This document shows, piece after piece, positions 1-5,852 of a stretch of DNA of 9,115 bases. The stretch lies in NCBI GenBank assembly GCA_945873675.1, contig CAMCEP010000098.1, positions 1 to 9,115 on the forward strand. Reading direction: 5' to 3'. The notes below the pieces were generated by a model. The model was not told the DNA's origin, did not search any database, and saw only the letters and a program-made list of their open reading frames with translations. The DNA comes from Asaia bogorensis. Its GTDB lineage: Bacteria > Pseudomonadota > Alphaproteobacteria > Acetobacterales > Acetobacteraceae. Numbering within the stretch: the stretch's first letter is position 1; every line of letters begins with the position of its first letter. The position numbers and the translations under genes are program-made.

Positions 1-1
1 T

Positions 2-703
2 CGGCGCCCGCGCATCGGCATTCTAGCAACGGGGGATGAAATCGCGCTCCCCGGAGACCCCATCCCGCCCGGCGGCATTGTCAGTTCCAATGCCCATGCA
101 CTGGCGGCCCTGATCCGCGCCGGGGGGGGCGAGCCCATTGTGCTGCCCATCGCCCCTGATGACGCCAGCGCCATTGCCGATATCGCTGCATCCGCCCATG
201 GCTATGATTTGCTGGTGACAACTGGCGGCGCCAGCGTGGGTGAGCATGATCTGATCCAGCAAGCACTCGGTGGCGAGGGGTTTGAACTCGGCTTCTGGAA
301 AATCGCCATGCGCCCCGGCAAGCCCTTGATCTGGGGGCGTCTTGGCCGCGTGCCGGTGCTCGGCCTGCCGGGCAATCCGGTCTCGGCGCTGGTTTGTGCC
401 ATCATTTTCCTGCTGCCGGCGCTGGCGCGGCTTTCCGGCCTGCCAGGTGCGCCCACGCCAAGCCGGCGCGTGATCTGCGCCGCACCCTTGGCCGAGAATG
501 ACCGCCGCGCCGATTTCCTGCGCGCGAGCCTCGATACCGACACCGAAGGGCATATCACGGTGCGGCCCTTTGCGGTGCAGGATAGCTCCATGTTGGCCAC
601 GCTCGCGCGTGCCGAGGCTTTGGTGCTGCGCGCGCCTTTCGCCCCCGCCTTGCCGGCGGGGGCTGAGGTTGAGGCGATTATGCTTGGCGAATTGGGGATC
701 TGA
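2..703 (+). CDS. moeA: Molybdopterin molybdenumtransferase MoeA, C-terminal part (5' end outside window)
   Basis: MoeA inserts molybdate into adenylylated molybdopterin, the last common step of molybdenum-cofactor synthesis in the cytoplasm. The frame is open from base 2, so 233 C-terminal residues of a protein that is usually about 400 residues are visible. The MoCF/MogA-like domain opens with ILATGDEI, then VSSN, the hallmark TTGGASVGEHD (about residues 73-83), FWKIAMRPGKP and GLPGNPVS. This order is diagnostic of MoeA and its substrate-binding and catalytic loop. The MoeA C-terminal domain IV (beta barrel) follows, from about residue 150 to the end. Position 140 is an internal GTG valine codon in the conserved stretch, not a start. 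The gene ends in TGA and converges on the receptor gene at 711. A run of eight G at 122-129 is read through in frame as three glycines. Family assignment is firm; the start and upstream partners cannot be seen. Confidence 0.96.
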   Translation, partial: RRPRIGILATGDEIALPGDPIPPGGIVSSNAHALAALIRAGGGEPIVLPIAPDDASAIADIAASAHGYDLLVTTGGASVGEHDLIQQALGGEGFELGFWKIAMRPGKPLIWGRLGRVPVLGLPGNPVSALVCAIIFLLPALARLSGLPGAPTPSRRVICAAPLAENDRRADFLRASLDTDTEGHITVRPFAVQDSSMLATLARAEALVLRAPFAPALPAGAEVEAIMLGELGI

Positions 704-733
704 TCCAGCGCTATTCGGCGCGTATCCCCAATT
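690..733. terminator. Inverted repeat spanning both stop codons of convergent genes (possible bidirectional 3' hairpin)
   Basis: A perfect 10-bp inverted repeat, AATTGGGGAT at 690-699 and ATCCCCAATT at 724-733, flanks a 24-nt interior. The interior contains the moeA stop (701-703) and the stop of the minus-strand receptor gene (711-713). Both proteins consequently end in a similar 'LGI' stretch. There is no T-tract on either side and the loop is long, so it is not a standard intrinsic terminator. It is the only dyad visible in this 7-bp convergent junction. A role in 3'-end formation is inference. Confidence 0.35.
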
Positions 734-1709
734 GCCTGATCAGCGGGCCGAATTCACCCCAGAGCTTGCGCATATGTTGCAGCATGGCTTCTGGCCCGAG
801 CGGGTCAATATCGAAGCCGACTGATTCATAGCGCTGGCGCACTTCCGGCACCGCCATACCGTCGCGGATTTCGGTATAGATGCGATCAATGATGGGGCGT
901 GGCGTGCCGGCCGGCACCATCAGCCCGTTCCAGCCACCGACATCATAATCAGCCGGCCCACCAACCGCCGCGACCGGCGGAATGCCCGGCACCTGCGCCG
1001 AGGGCTTGCCGGTGCTAAGCCCCAGCGCGCGCAATTGCCCATCACGCACCAGCCTGCCCGCCGCAGCGGGTGTATCAAACCCGAAATCCACCTGGCCACC
1101 GAGCAACGCCGCCAGCGCCGGTCCGCTGCCCTGGAAGGGCACATGCAAAGCATCAAGCCCTGCTTTCGCCAGGAACAGCGCACAAACCAAATGCTGCGCG
1201 CCGCCAATGCCTGATGAATTAAAGCTGTACTTCCCTGGATTGGCCTTCAACAGCGCCATGAAGCTCCGTAAATCCTGCGCCGGAAAATTCGGCTTCACCA
1301 GCAGCATGAAGGGCGCGATGCCGAAGATCACCACCGGCGCCAATTCGCGTTCCGCATCATAAGGTGTGCGCTGCACCAAAGGGCTGAAAGTAATAGGCCC
1401 GATCGAGGCTGAAAGGATCACATTGCCATCCGGCGGTGCCTTGGCGACCAAATCCGTACCGATTTGCCCACCCGCGCCGGGGCGGTTTTCCGGTACCACC
1501 ACCTGGCCCAGGCGTTCCGATAAACGCTGCCCGGCAAGCCGCCCGACCACATCCGTGGCTTGGCCCGGCGGCCAGGGGATGATCATGCGGATTTGCCGAT
1601 TGGGCCACGGCGCCTGCGCGGCAGCGGGGCTGACGGCACCACGCAAAACGGCCGGTGCGGCAAGAGGTGAAAGCGCGGTCAGCGCAAGAAGGTGGCGGCG
1701 ATCAAACAT
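711..1709 (-). CDS. Bug/TctC-family tripartite tricarboxylate transporter substrate-binding protein (first copy)
   Basis: This is a periplasmic solute receptor of the Bug/TctC family, which captures small organic anions such as carboxylates for TctAB-type transporters or serves in sensing. It has 332 residues from the chosen start, typical of the family. The N-terminus has a Tat-like signal (DRRHLLAL, residues 3-10, then a hydrophobic stretch) with likely cleavage near AAAQA (about residue 33). The mature part opens with the family hallmark RQIRMIIPWPPGQATDVVGR. Later come NRPGAGGQIG, the GIGGAQHL loop, the HVPFQGSGPALAALLGG segment and QVDFGFDTP. Two adjacent ATGs occur (1712 and 1709); GGGAG at 1716-1720 lies 6 nt before 1709 but only 3 nt before 1712, so 1709 is chosen. 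An extension to an ATG at 1760 lacks such a site and would bury the signal peptide. No TctA or TctB gene is visible. The ligand cannot be predicted. Confidence 0.93.
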   Translation of the reverse strand: MFDRRHLLALTALSPLAAPAVLRGAVSPAAAQAPWPNRQIRMIIPWPPGQATDVVGRLAGQRLSERLGQVVVPENRPGAGGQIGTDLVAKAPPDGNVILSASIGPITFSPLVQRTPYDAERELAPVVIFGIAPFMLLVKPNFPAQDLRSFMALLKANPGKYSFNSSGIGGAQHLVCALFLAKAGLDALHVPFQGSGPALAALLGGQVDFGFDTPAAAGRLVRDGQLRALGLSTGKPSAQVPGIPPVAAVGGPADYDVGGWNGLMVPAGTPRPIIDRIYTEIRDGMAVPEVRQRYESVGFDIDPLGPEAMLQHMRKLWGEFGPLIRQLGIRAE

Positions 1710-1715
1710 CATAAA

Positions 1716-1720
1716 CTCCC
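1716..1720 (-). promoter_or_regulatory. Ribosome binding site deciding the start of the first Bug receptor gene
   Basis: On the minus strand GGGAG is followed by TTT and then two in-frame ATG codons in tandem. The spacing is 6 nt to the second ATG (1709) and 3 nt to the first (1712). This supports 1709 and argues against the longer reading frame that begins at 1760. Confidence 0.6.
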
Positions 1721-1950
1721 TGGCATTGGGGTCATGGTGCCCCTTCTGCTTGCGCATCACTTTGGCTGAGTTTTGGTAATTGTGCCATGCCCCGGCTACG
1801 GCGCCTGCCTGGGTCCGCAGCGTAATTCCCAGCCGCCCGTTGCGGGCCGCCGGAGCCTCCCCGCTTGCGAGTCTGGCCCTTCCACGCTAGCGACCGTATC
1901 ATGTTTGAAACGATCGGCGTTCCCTGGCAATCAATTACTGTTCCAGACGC

Positions 1951-2829
1951 ATGACACTGGGCCGATCCGCCATTCCGAATGCTTGGCCTCCACGCATCAG
2001 GCCCCTCAAAACCGCGGGGCGTATGCTGCGCGTTGCCCTTGGGCTGTTACGAAAGCGCCCCATTGCGCAAGATCTTTACGCGCTGATCTATGGCAACCCG
2101 GCAGTGCGCGCCGTGCGCTTCATGAATTACGGCTATTGGCCACTGCCCGAGGGGTTCATCCATGACCCGGCCTGGGCAGCAGAAGCCGCCCAAGCAGCGC
2201 TATACCACCTGGTCTTGAGCGAAGGTGCTGCCCTGCGGACACATCCTCCTCAACGGCTGCTAGAGGTATCGTGCGGCCGTGGCGGTGGCACCATGTATGC
2301 CCAGGCGCTTCTGCCGGAAACACAACTAACCGCTTTGGATGCGCAAGCCGATGCCGTGCTGGCGGCGCGCGAAATTGCTGATCCCGCCCGCACCAGGGTT
2401 TTGGCGGGCTTAGGCGGCGCACTACCCTTCTCGCCCGGCAGTTTCGACATGGTGATTTCGGTTGAGGCCATGATGAATCTTGGCCGAGAGGCCTTCATGG
2501 CCGAGTGTTCCAGGGTGCTGCGCCCAGGCGGCGTTGTTTCGGTCTGCGGTTACCAGAATGGACCGGCCGAAGAATTGCAAGCACATCTGATGCGCGATGC
2601 CGAAGCCGCCGGCCTGATATTTCACACCTGCCGGGACATCACGCCCGCCATCCTGGCGGCTTGCCGCGCCGACCAGAAACGGCGTGAGGGAGCGCTGCGT
2701 CGTGCCCCTCGCATCGGCCTCAGCTATATGCGCAATTTCGCGGCGGTGCCGGGGACGCGAAATTACCGTCTCTATGCCGAGGGTAAGCGCTGCTATTTCG
2801 TCGCGCTTTTTACGCGACCGCAGAACTGA
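1951..2829 (+). CDS. Class I SAM-dependent methyltransferase
   Basis: This is a soluble Rossmann-fold methyltransferase of 292 residues that transfers a methyl group from S-adenosylmethionine to an unidentified substrate. Visible motifs are SAM-binding motif I, LLEVSCGRGGG (residues 103-113); the acidic end of strand 2, LDAQ (129-132); LPFSPGSFDMVISVEAMMNLG (158-178), covering motifs II/III; and VLRPGG (189-194). The upstream MNYGYW (58-63) and the general layout recall the phthiotriol/phenolphthiotriol dimycocerosate methyltransferase-like and sterol/ubiquinone-type groups, but this does not fix the substrate. The ATG at 1951 has no good ribosome binding site. The ATG at 2023, preceded by GGGG 4 nt upstream, is a plausible alternative and would remove 24 poorly conserved-looking basic and proline-rich residues. 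The gene stands alone: a divergent receptor gene lies upstream and a convergent small gene downstream. Confidence 0.88.
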   Translation: MTLGRSAIPNAWPPRIRPLKTAGRMLRVALGLLRKRPIAQDLYALIYGNPAVRAVRFMNYGYWPLPEGFIHDPAWAAEAAQAALYHLVLSEGAALRTHPPQRLLEVSCGRGGGTMYAQALLPETQLTALDAQADAVLAAREIADPARTRVLAGLGGALPFSPGSFDMVISVEAMMNLGREAFMAECSRVLRPGGVVSVCGYQNGPAEELQAHLMRDAEAAGLIFHTCRDITPAILAACRADQKRREGALRRAPRIGLSYMRNFAAVPGTRNYRLYAEGKRCYFVALFTRPQN

Positions 2830-2874
2830 GGCCAGGCTCGCCTTTGACAGCTAAAAAGCGGCGGTAGTTTTGTG

Positions 2875-2898
2875 AGTGATTCCACTTGGCTTGAAAAT
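2875..2898. repeat. 24-bp direct repeat, copy 1 (GATTC-centred element)
   Basis: This 24-bp segment starts AGTGATTCCACTTGG and ends CTTGAAAAT. It recurs without mismatch at 2933-2956, a period of 58 bp. In this copy the dyad around the central ATTC is short (AGTG/CACT), and a TGCTC box follows at 2902-2906, four bases farther away than in the other two elements. It lies downstream of the methyltransferase stop, between convergent genes. Confidence 0.85.
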
Positions 2899-2928
2899 AT
2901 TTGCTCGTCTGATCGCATTTTCCGAGTC

Positions 2929-2963
2929 GCCAAGTGATTCCACTTGGCTTGAAAATGCTCAAG
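2929..2963. repeat. GATTC-centred palindromic element, copy 2 (contains the second 24-bp direct repeat)
   Basis: The second perfect copy of the 24-bp repeat (2933-2956) sits within a stronger palindrome. The arms are GCCAAGTG (2929-2936) and CACTTGGC (2941-2948), an 8-bp stem around the loop ATTC. TGCTCAAG follows at 2956-2963. The centre GATTC is a GANTC site, the CcrM methylation motif of alphaproteobacteria. The architecture matches the element at 5789-5827: the gap between GATTCCA and the TGCTC box is 13 nt in both. It sits just past the stop of the minus-strand gene at 2975. Confidence 0.82.
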
Positions 2964-2974
2964 TAACCGCCTGT

Positions 2975-3358
2975 TTAGCCGCGCCAATGTACGATCTTTT
3001 CTGCCAGAAACAGCGTCGTCACCACGCTGCCCAAAAAAATCAGCACGTGATTGCGAATGGCATCGCGGCGCGGGACCATATCGGCAGGGGCGCTTGGCGG
3101 AGCTTCAACAGCTTCGATCCGCACCGCTTCAGCTGCCACTTCGGCCGGTGTCAGCGCCGGGCCAAGATAACGAAACCGCCGCGCCGCTTCTTCCGGCGCC
3201 AAAGCGGTACCATCCCAAGAAAGCCATTGCCGCGCGGCGGGATTCCAACCAAGCGGCAAGGGCGCCTGCCCGCCATCATCCAATCGTGCGAGCCAATGCC
3301 ATGGTCGGGCCGTATCGGCAGGCTCCCCAGGGCGGGTCGTATTGGGCCAAGCGGTCAT
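2975..3358 (-). CDS. Uncharacterised 127-residue protein with one C-terminal membrane helix
   Basis: I do not recognise this gene. Residues 1-80 are polar and rich in proline, alanine and tryptophan (RPWHWLARLDDGG, LGWNPAARQWLSWDG), which suggests a small folded domain. A proline/alanine linker follows (about 84-95), then a basic stretch (RRDAIRNH, 97-104), one hydrophobic helix at about 105-121 and a short tail, EKIVHWRG. The basic flank before the helix favours a cytoplasmic N-terminus, that is, a tail-anchored or C-terminally anchored membrane protein. AGGGG (3366-3370, minus strand) lies 7 nt before the ATG and supports translation. It is divergent from the monooxygenase gene and convergent with the methyltransferase gene. 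Base composition matches the neighbours. It is likely a real, lineage-restricted gene. Confidence 0.72.
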   Translation of the reverse strand: MTAWPNTTRPGEPADTARPWHWLARLDDGGQAPLPLGWNPAARQWLSWDGTALAPEEAARRFRYLGPALTPAEVAAEAVRIEAVEAPPSAPADMVPRRDAIRNHVLIFLGSVVTTLFLAEKIVHWRG

Positions 3359-3379
3359 GGTGTTTCCCCTTGCTATTAA

Positions 3380-3393
3380 GGGAAATCATTCCC
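3380..3393. promoter_or_regulatory. Operator-like dyad GGGAA-N4-TTCCC in a divergent intergenic region
   Basis: A perfect 5-bp inverted repeat with a 4-bp spacer lies in the 118-bp gap between the divergent small membrane protein gene and the monooxygenase gene. A further TTTCCC half-site at 3363-3368 pairs with the same GGGAAA, but it overlaps the minus-strand ribosome binding site and may be incidental. Binding by a regulator is inference from position and symmetry only. Confidence 0.3.
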
Positions 3394-3476
3394 GATCCCA
3401 GATCAGGATGCAATCACTACCGGCACCTTGCCGGGCGCATGGACAGGCCGCAGACTGAGCAAGAAGGGGAGTCTCC

Positions 3477-4616
3477 ATGGATCAGGATGCGCGGGCACGT
3501 AACCCGCTTTTCGGCCCGAATAAGTTCAAGCTCGGCATTTTCAGCGCCAATTGCGATGGTGGCCTGACCATGAGCCGCGCACCGGAACGCTGGAAGGCTG
3601 ATTGGGATGATATTGCGGGCATGTCGCAAATTGCCGATGACGCCGGCATTGAATTCATCCTGCCAGTGGCAAAATGGCGCGGCTATCAGGGGGATGCGAA
3701 TATCTATGGCCGATCCCTTGAAACGCTGACCCATGGCGCGGCCCTTGCTGCCATCACGAAGCGCATCGCGATCTTTTCCACCGTGCATGTGCCGATCGTC
3801 ACACCCGCCTTCGGCGCCAAGGCGATTGCGACCATTGATCACGTGAGCCATGGGCGCGCGGGGCTCAATATCGTCTGCGGCTGGAACCAGGCAGAATTTG
3901 ATCTGCACGGCGTCACCATACAGCAGGACAAGCGCTATCAGCATGGGCTGGAATGGTTTCGCATATGGTCGAAAATGCTGTCGGGCGGGCCGGAATTCGA
4001 TTGGGATGGCGAATTCTTCAAGCTCAAGAATTGCCATACCAATCCAGTCTCCCTGCAGCGCCCCTGGCCGCCCGTGATGTCGGCGGGGTTTTCGCCGGCG
4101 GGGCGGGACTTTGCCTCTCAGGCGGCTGATGTGCTGTTCCTGAATGTGACGGAATTGGATCAGGTACCGGCGCTGCTTGAAGATGTCCGCCAGCATATGG
4201 CGCGCTATCAGCGCCAGATCGGTGTTTTCACCATGGGCCATGTGGTTTGCCGCCCAACCCGGCGAGAGGCAGAGGAATTCTTCCATTACTTCGCCGAGGA
4301 AATGGCAGATACAGCGGGCCAAGCTTATTATCGGAATAATCGCGGCGCCATGGTGGGTACCCCTGGGCAAAAGATCGCGCGGCCTTTTGAAAACCGCTTC
4401 ACCCGCGAAGGCCGCTTCAAATTCGATGGCGCCTATCCAGGTTCCTACCCCTTTGTCGGCACGCCGGATGACATTGCCGAAGAAATGGCGCGCATGAGTG
4501 CGACGGGTCTGGCCGGTTGTACCATTGCTTTCCTAGATTACCTCAAGGAAATTCCCTATTTCGTGCAGGAAGTGCTGCCGCGGCTGGAACGGCTTGGGCT
4601 ACGCCTGCCGGCATAA
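3477..4616 (+). CDS. LLM-class flavin-dependent monooxygenase (bacterial luciferase-like)
   Basis: The 379-residue protein belongs to the luciferase-like TIM-barrel superfamily, which uses reduced FMN from a partner reductase and O2 to oxidise small organic compounds. Features that resemble the RutA / dimethylsulfone monooxygenase (SfnG)-like branch are FKLGIFSANCDGGL near the N-terminus, AKWRGYQGD (65-73), LETLTHGAALAAITKRI (81-97), STVHVP (101-106), TIDHVSHGRAGLNIVCGWNQAEF (119-141), SAGFSPAGRDFA (202-213) and the C-terminal FVGTPDDIAEEM (346-357). The start is well supported, with AAGGGGAG at 3464-3471 lying 5 nt before the ATG. No flavin reductase gene is in view. A substrate-binding receptor gene follows 65 bp downstream on the same strand, which suggests a two-gene uptake and oxidation operon. 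The substrate is unknown; pyrimidine ring cleavage as by RutA is unlikely because no other rut gene is present. Confidence 0.92.
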   Translation: MDQDARARNPLFGPNKFKLGIFSANCDGGLTMSRAPERWKADWDDIAGMSQIADDAGIEFILPVAKWRGYQGDANIYGRSLETLTHGAALAAITKRIAIFSTVHVPIVTPAFGAKAIATIDHVSHGRAGLNIVCGWNQAEFDLHGVTIQQDKRYQHGLEWFRIWSKMLSGGPEFDWDGEFFKLKNCHTNPVSLQRPWPPVMSAGFSPAGRDFASQAADVLFLNVTELDQVPALLEDVRQHMARYQRQIGVFTMGHVVCRPTRREAEEFFHYFAEEMADTAGQAYYRNNRGAMVGTPGQKIARPFENRFTREGRFKFDGAYPGSYPFVGTPDDIAEEMARMSATGLAGCTIAFLDYLKEIPYFVQEVLPRLERLGLRLPA

Positions 4617-4667
4617 AACTGAACCTTGCGGCAGCGCGATTTCTAAGCCCAAATTTAACCGCTCAAC

Positions 4668-4672
4668 GGAGG
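4668..4672 (+). promoter_or_regulatory. Ribosome binding site deciding the start of the second Bug receptor gene
   Basis: GGAGG ends 9 nt before the ATG at 4682. It picks out that start over an in-frame ATG at 4517, which lies inside the preceding monooxygenase gene and would place a non-signal extension before the Tat-like signal peptide. Confidence 0.7.
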
Positions 4673-4681
4673 CTCAAGACA

Positions 4682-5644
4682 ATGGCACAAATCACCCGTC
4701 GTGCAGCGCTTGGCGCTTCAGCATTGCTCGCCATGCCCGCCCTGGCGCAGCCGCGCTTTCCGGACCGACCCATCCGCCTGATCATTCCCTGGGCGGCAGG
4801 CGGGCCGGCGGATATCGGCTTTCGCATCATGGCGGATCACGCATCGCGCAGCCTGGGGCAGCCGGTGGTGGTGGAAAATCGCGGCGGCGCTTCGGGCATT
4901 CTGGGCGCCATGGCGCTGCAGGAAGCGCGGCCCGATGGCCACACGATTTCGCAAATGCATGTCGGCGTGGTGCGGCAAATGCTGATCAATCCGCGCCCGC
5001 CTTATGATCCAATCAATGATCTTACCTACATCCTGCAAATCACCGGCTTCGTCATGGGGCTCGTGGTGCGCGCTGATTCTCCCTGGCAGAGCCTTGACCA
5101 ATTGCTTGCCCATGCAAGCGCCAATCCGGGCAAGCTCAATTTCGGAACGCTTGGCATTGGATCAACGCAGCATCTGGTGGTGGAACGCATCGGCTTTCAG
5201 CGCGGCTTGAGCTGGACCCATGTGCCCTATCGCGGCACATCGGACACACTGCGCGCACTGCTGGGCGGGGAGATTGATTTCGCGTCAGAAGCATCCGGCT
5301 GGGCGCCGATGGTGGAAGCGGGGCAATTGCGCCTGCTTGCGATTTATACCTCGGCTCGCGCCAAGCGTTTTCCGCAGGTGGCAACACTGAAAGAACAAGG
5401 CTTGGATATTGTGGTGGATAGCCCGGGCGGGCTTATTGGCCCGCGCGGCATGGATGCCGGCGTGGTGCGCGTATTGGCCGAGGCTTTCACCGCCGCGGCG
5501 CAAGACCCCGCGCACACGCAATTCCTGGAACGCGTCAATCAGCCGCTGATCCTGCTGGATGGCCCAGCCTATCGCGAAGCGATGCGCCAGACCATGGATG
5601 ACGAACGCGCCCTGTTGCGCCGGCTGAACTTGGCGCCCAGTTAG
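4682..5644 (+). CDS. Bug/TctC-family tripartite tricarboxylate transporter substrate-binding protein (second copy)
   Basis: This is a periplasmic receptor of the same family as the minus-strand gene ending at 711, but clearly divergent from it in sequence. It has 320 residues. The signal peptide is TRRAALGASALLAMPALAQ: a twin arginine at residues 6-7 and probable cleavage after ALA or ALAQ (about 22-23). Family motifs are RPIRLIIPWAAGGPADIGFR (29-48), ENRGGASGILG (65-75), NFGTLGIGSTQHL (133-145), THVPYRGTSDTLRALLGGEIDFASE (169-193) and GQLRLLAIYT (204-213). The start is set by GGAGG upstream. The gene is probably co-transcribed with the flavin monooxygenase gene, so its ligand may be that enzyme's substrate or a related carboxylate. 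No TctA/TctB genes follow; instead there is a terminator and a convergent helicase gene. The end of the gene is followed by seven T at 5646-5652. Confidence 0.94.
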   Translation: MAQITRRAALGASALLAMPALAQPRFPDRPIRLIIPWAAGGPADIGFRIMADHASRSLGQPVVVENRGGASGILGAMALQEARPDGHTISQMHVGVVRQMLINPRPPYDPINDLTYILQITGFVMGLVVRADSPWQSLDQLLAHASANPGKLNFGTLGIGSTQHLVVERIGFQRGLSWTHVPYRGTSDTLRALLGGEIDFASEASGWAPMVEAGQLRLLAIYTSARAKRFPQVATLKEQGLDIVVDSPGGLIGPRGMDAGVVRVLAEAFTAAAQDPAHTQFLERVNQPLILLDGPAYREAMRQTMDDERALLRRLNLAPS

Positions 5645-5695
5645 ATTTTTTTGAGCGGCTGAGTAACCGCATCGGCTGCGCCTAAGGCGTATAAA

Positions 5696-5722
5696 AAAGC
5701 CCGGGCAAGCTGCCCGGGCTTT
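5696..5722. terminator. Bidirectional intrinsic terminator
   Basis: A 12-bp perfect stem, AAAGCCCGGGCA (5696-5707) and TGCCCGGGCTTT (5711-5722), flanks a 3-nt loop. On the minus strand the stem is followed by TTTTTT, ideal for ending the helicase transcript. On the plus strand only TTT follows before AGAA, giving a weaker stop for the monooxygenase-receptor operon. It lies 51 nt past the receptor stop and about 130 nt past the helicase stop. Confidence 0.88.
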
Positions 5723-5729
5723 AGAACGT

Positions 5730-5755
5730 GTTGCGTTCACATGGGTTCACGCAAC
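5730..5755. repeat. Inverted repeat in the convergent intergenic region
   Basis: GTTGCGT (5730-5736) and ACGCAAC (5749-5755) form a perfect 7-bp stem around a 12-nt interior. An alternative hairpin, GGGTT (5743-5747) with AACCC (5753-5757), would compete with it. It lies between the terminator and the palindrome at 5789 and is probably part of the helicase 3' untranslated region. Confidence 0.45.
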
Positions 5756-5788
5756 CCGCTCTACATCGTTGTTTTTCTAGCATCTTCA

Positions 5789-5827
5789 CACGTTCAGATG
5801 ATTCCATCTGAACGTGATCTGCTCTAG
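5789..5827. repeat. GATTC-centred palindromic element, copy 3
   Basis: A perfect 12-bp palindrome, CACGTTCAGATG (5789-5800) and CATCTGAACGTG (5805-5816), surrounds the loop ATTC. TGCTCTAG follows at 5820-5827. The loop, the central GATTC (a GANTC site) and the 13-nt distance from GATTCCA to the TGCTC box equal those of the element at 2929-2963, although the arm sequences differ. It lies 26 nt past the helicase stop, between convergent genes. The arms are compensatory, as expected of a structured or dyad-recognised element rather than a simple copied repeat. Confidence 0.85.
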
Positions 5828-5852
5828 CTTGGCGCAAATTGTGCCCTTCACG

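Noticed and set aside
122..129. A run of eight G as a possible frameshift or phase-variable tract in moeA.
   Set aside because: The reading frame is intact through the run (glycine residues), and moeA is a housekeeping gene, so no variation is indicated.
23..600. Long minus-strand open frames opposite moeA.
   Set aside because: They are antisense to a strongly conserved MoeA sequence, show low-complexity composition and match no family.
1905..1934. A TTGAAA hexamer at 1905-1910 as a -35 box for the methyltransferase gene.
   Set aside because: No acceptable -10 hexamer lies at 16-18 bp spacing, so a promoter call would be guesswork.
1773..2165. A 130-residue plus-strand open frame upstream of and overlapping the methyltransferase start.
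   Set aside because: It has no ribosome binding site or recognisable domain, and overlaps the methyltransferase in another frame.
2875..2956. Two identical 24-bp repeats separated by 34 bp, resembling a minimal CRISPR array.
   Set aside because: There are only two copies and no cas genes nearby. A related palindrome with the same loop and trailing box occurs singly at 5789, which fits a dispersed intergenic element better.
3417..4370. A 317-residue minus-strand open frame opposite the flavin monooxygenase.
   Set aside because: The plus strand carries all the conserved LLM-family motifs. The antisense frame has no recognisable domain, signal or ribosome binding site and arises from high-GC codon bias.
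5617..5652. GCGCC/GGCGC stem plus seven T as an intrinsic terminator at the end of the second receptor gene.
   Set aside because: The 5-bp stem has a 10-nt loop and lies 9 nt away from the T-run, inside the coding end. The hairpin at 5696-5722 is far better.
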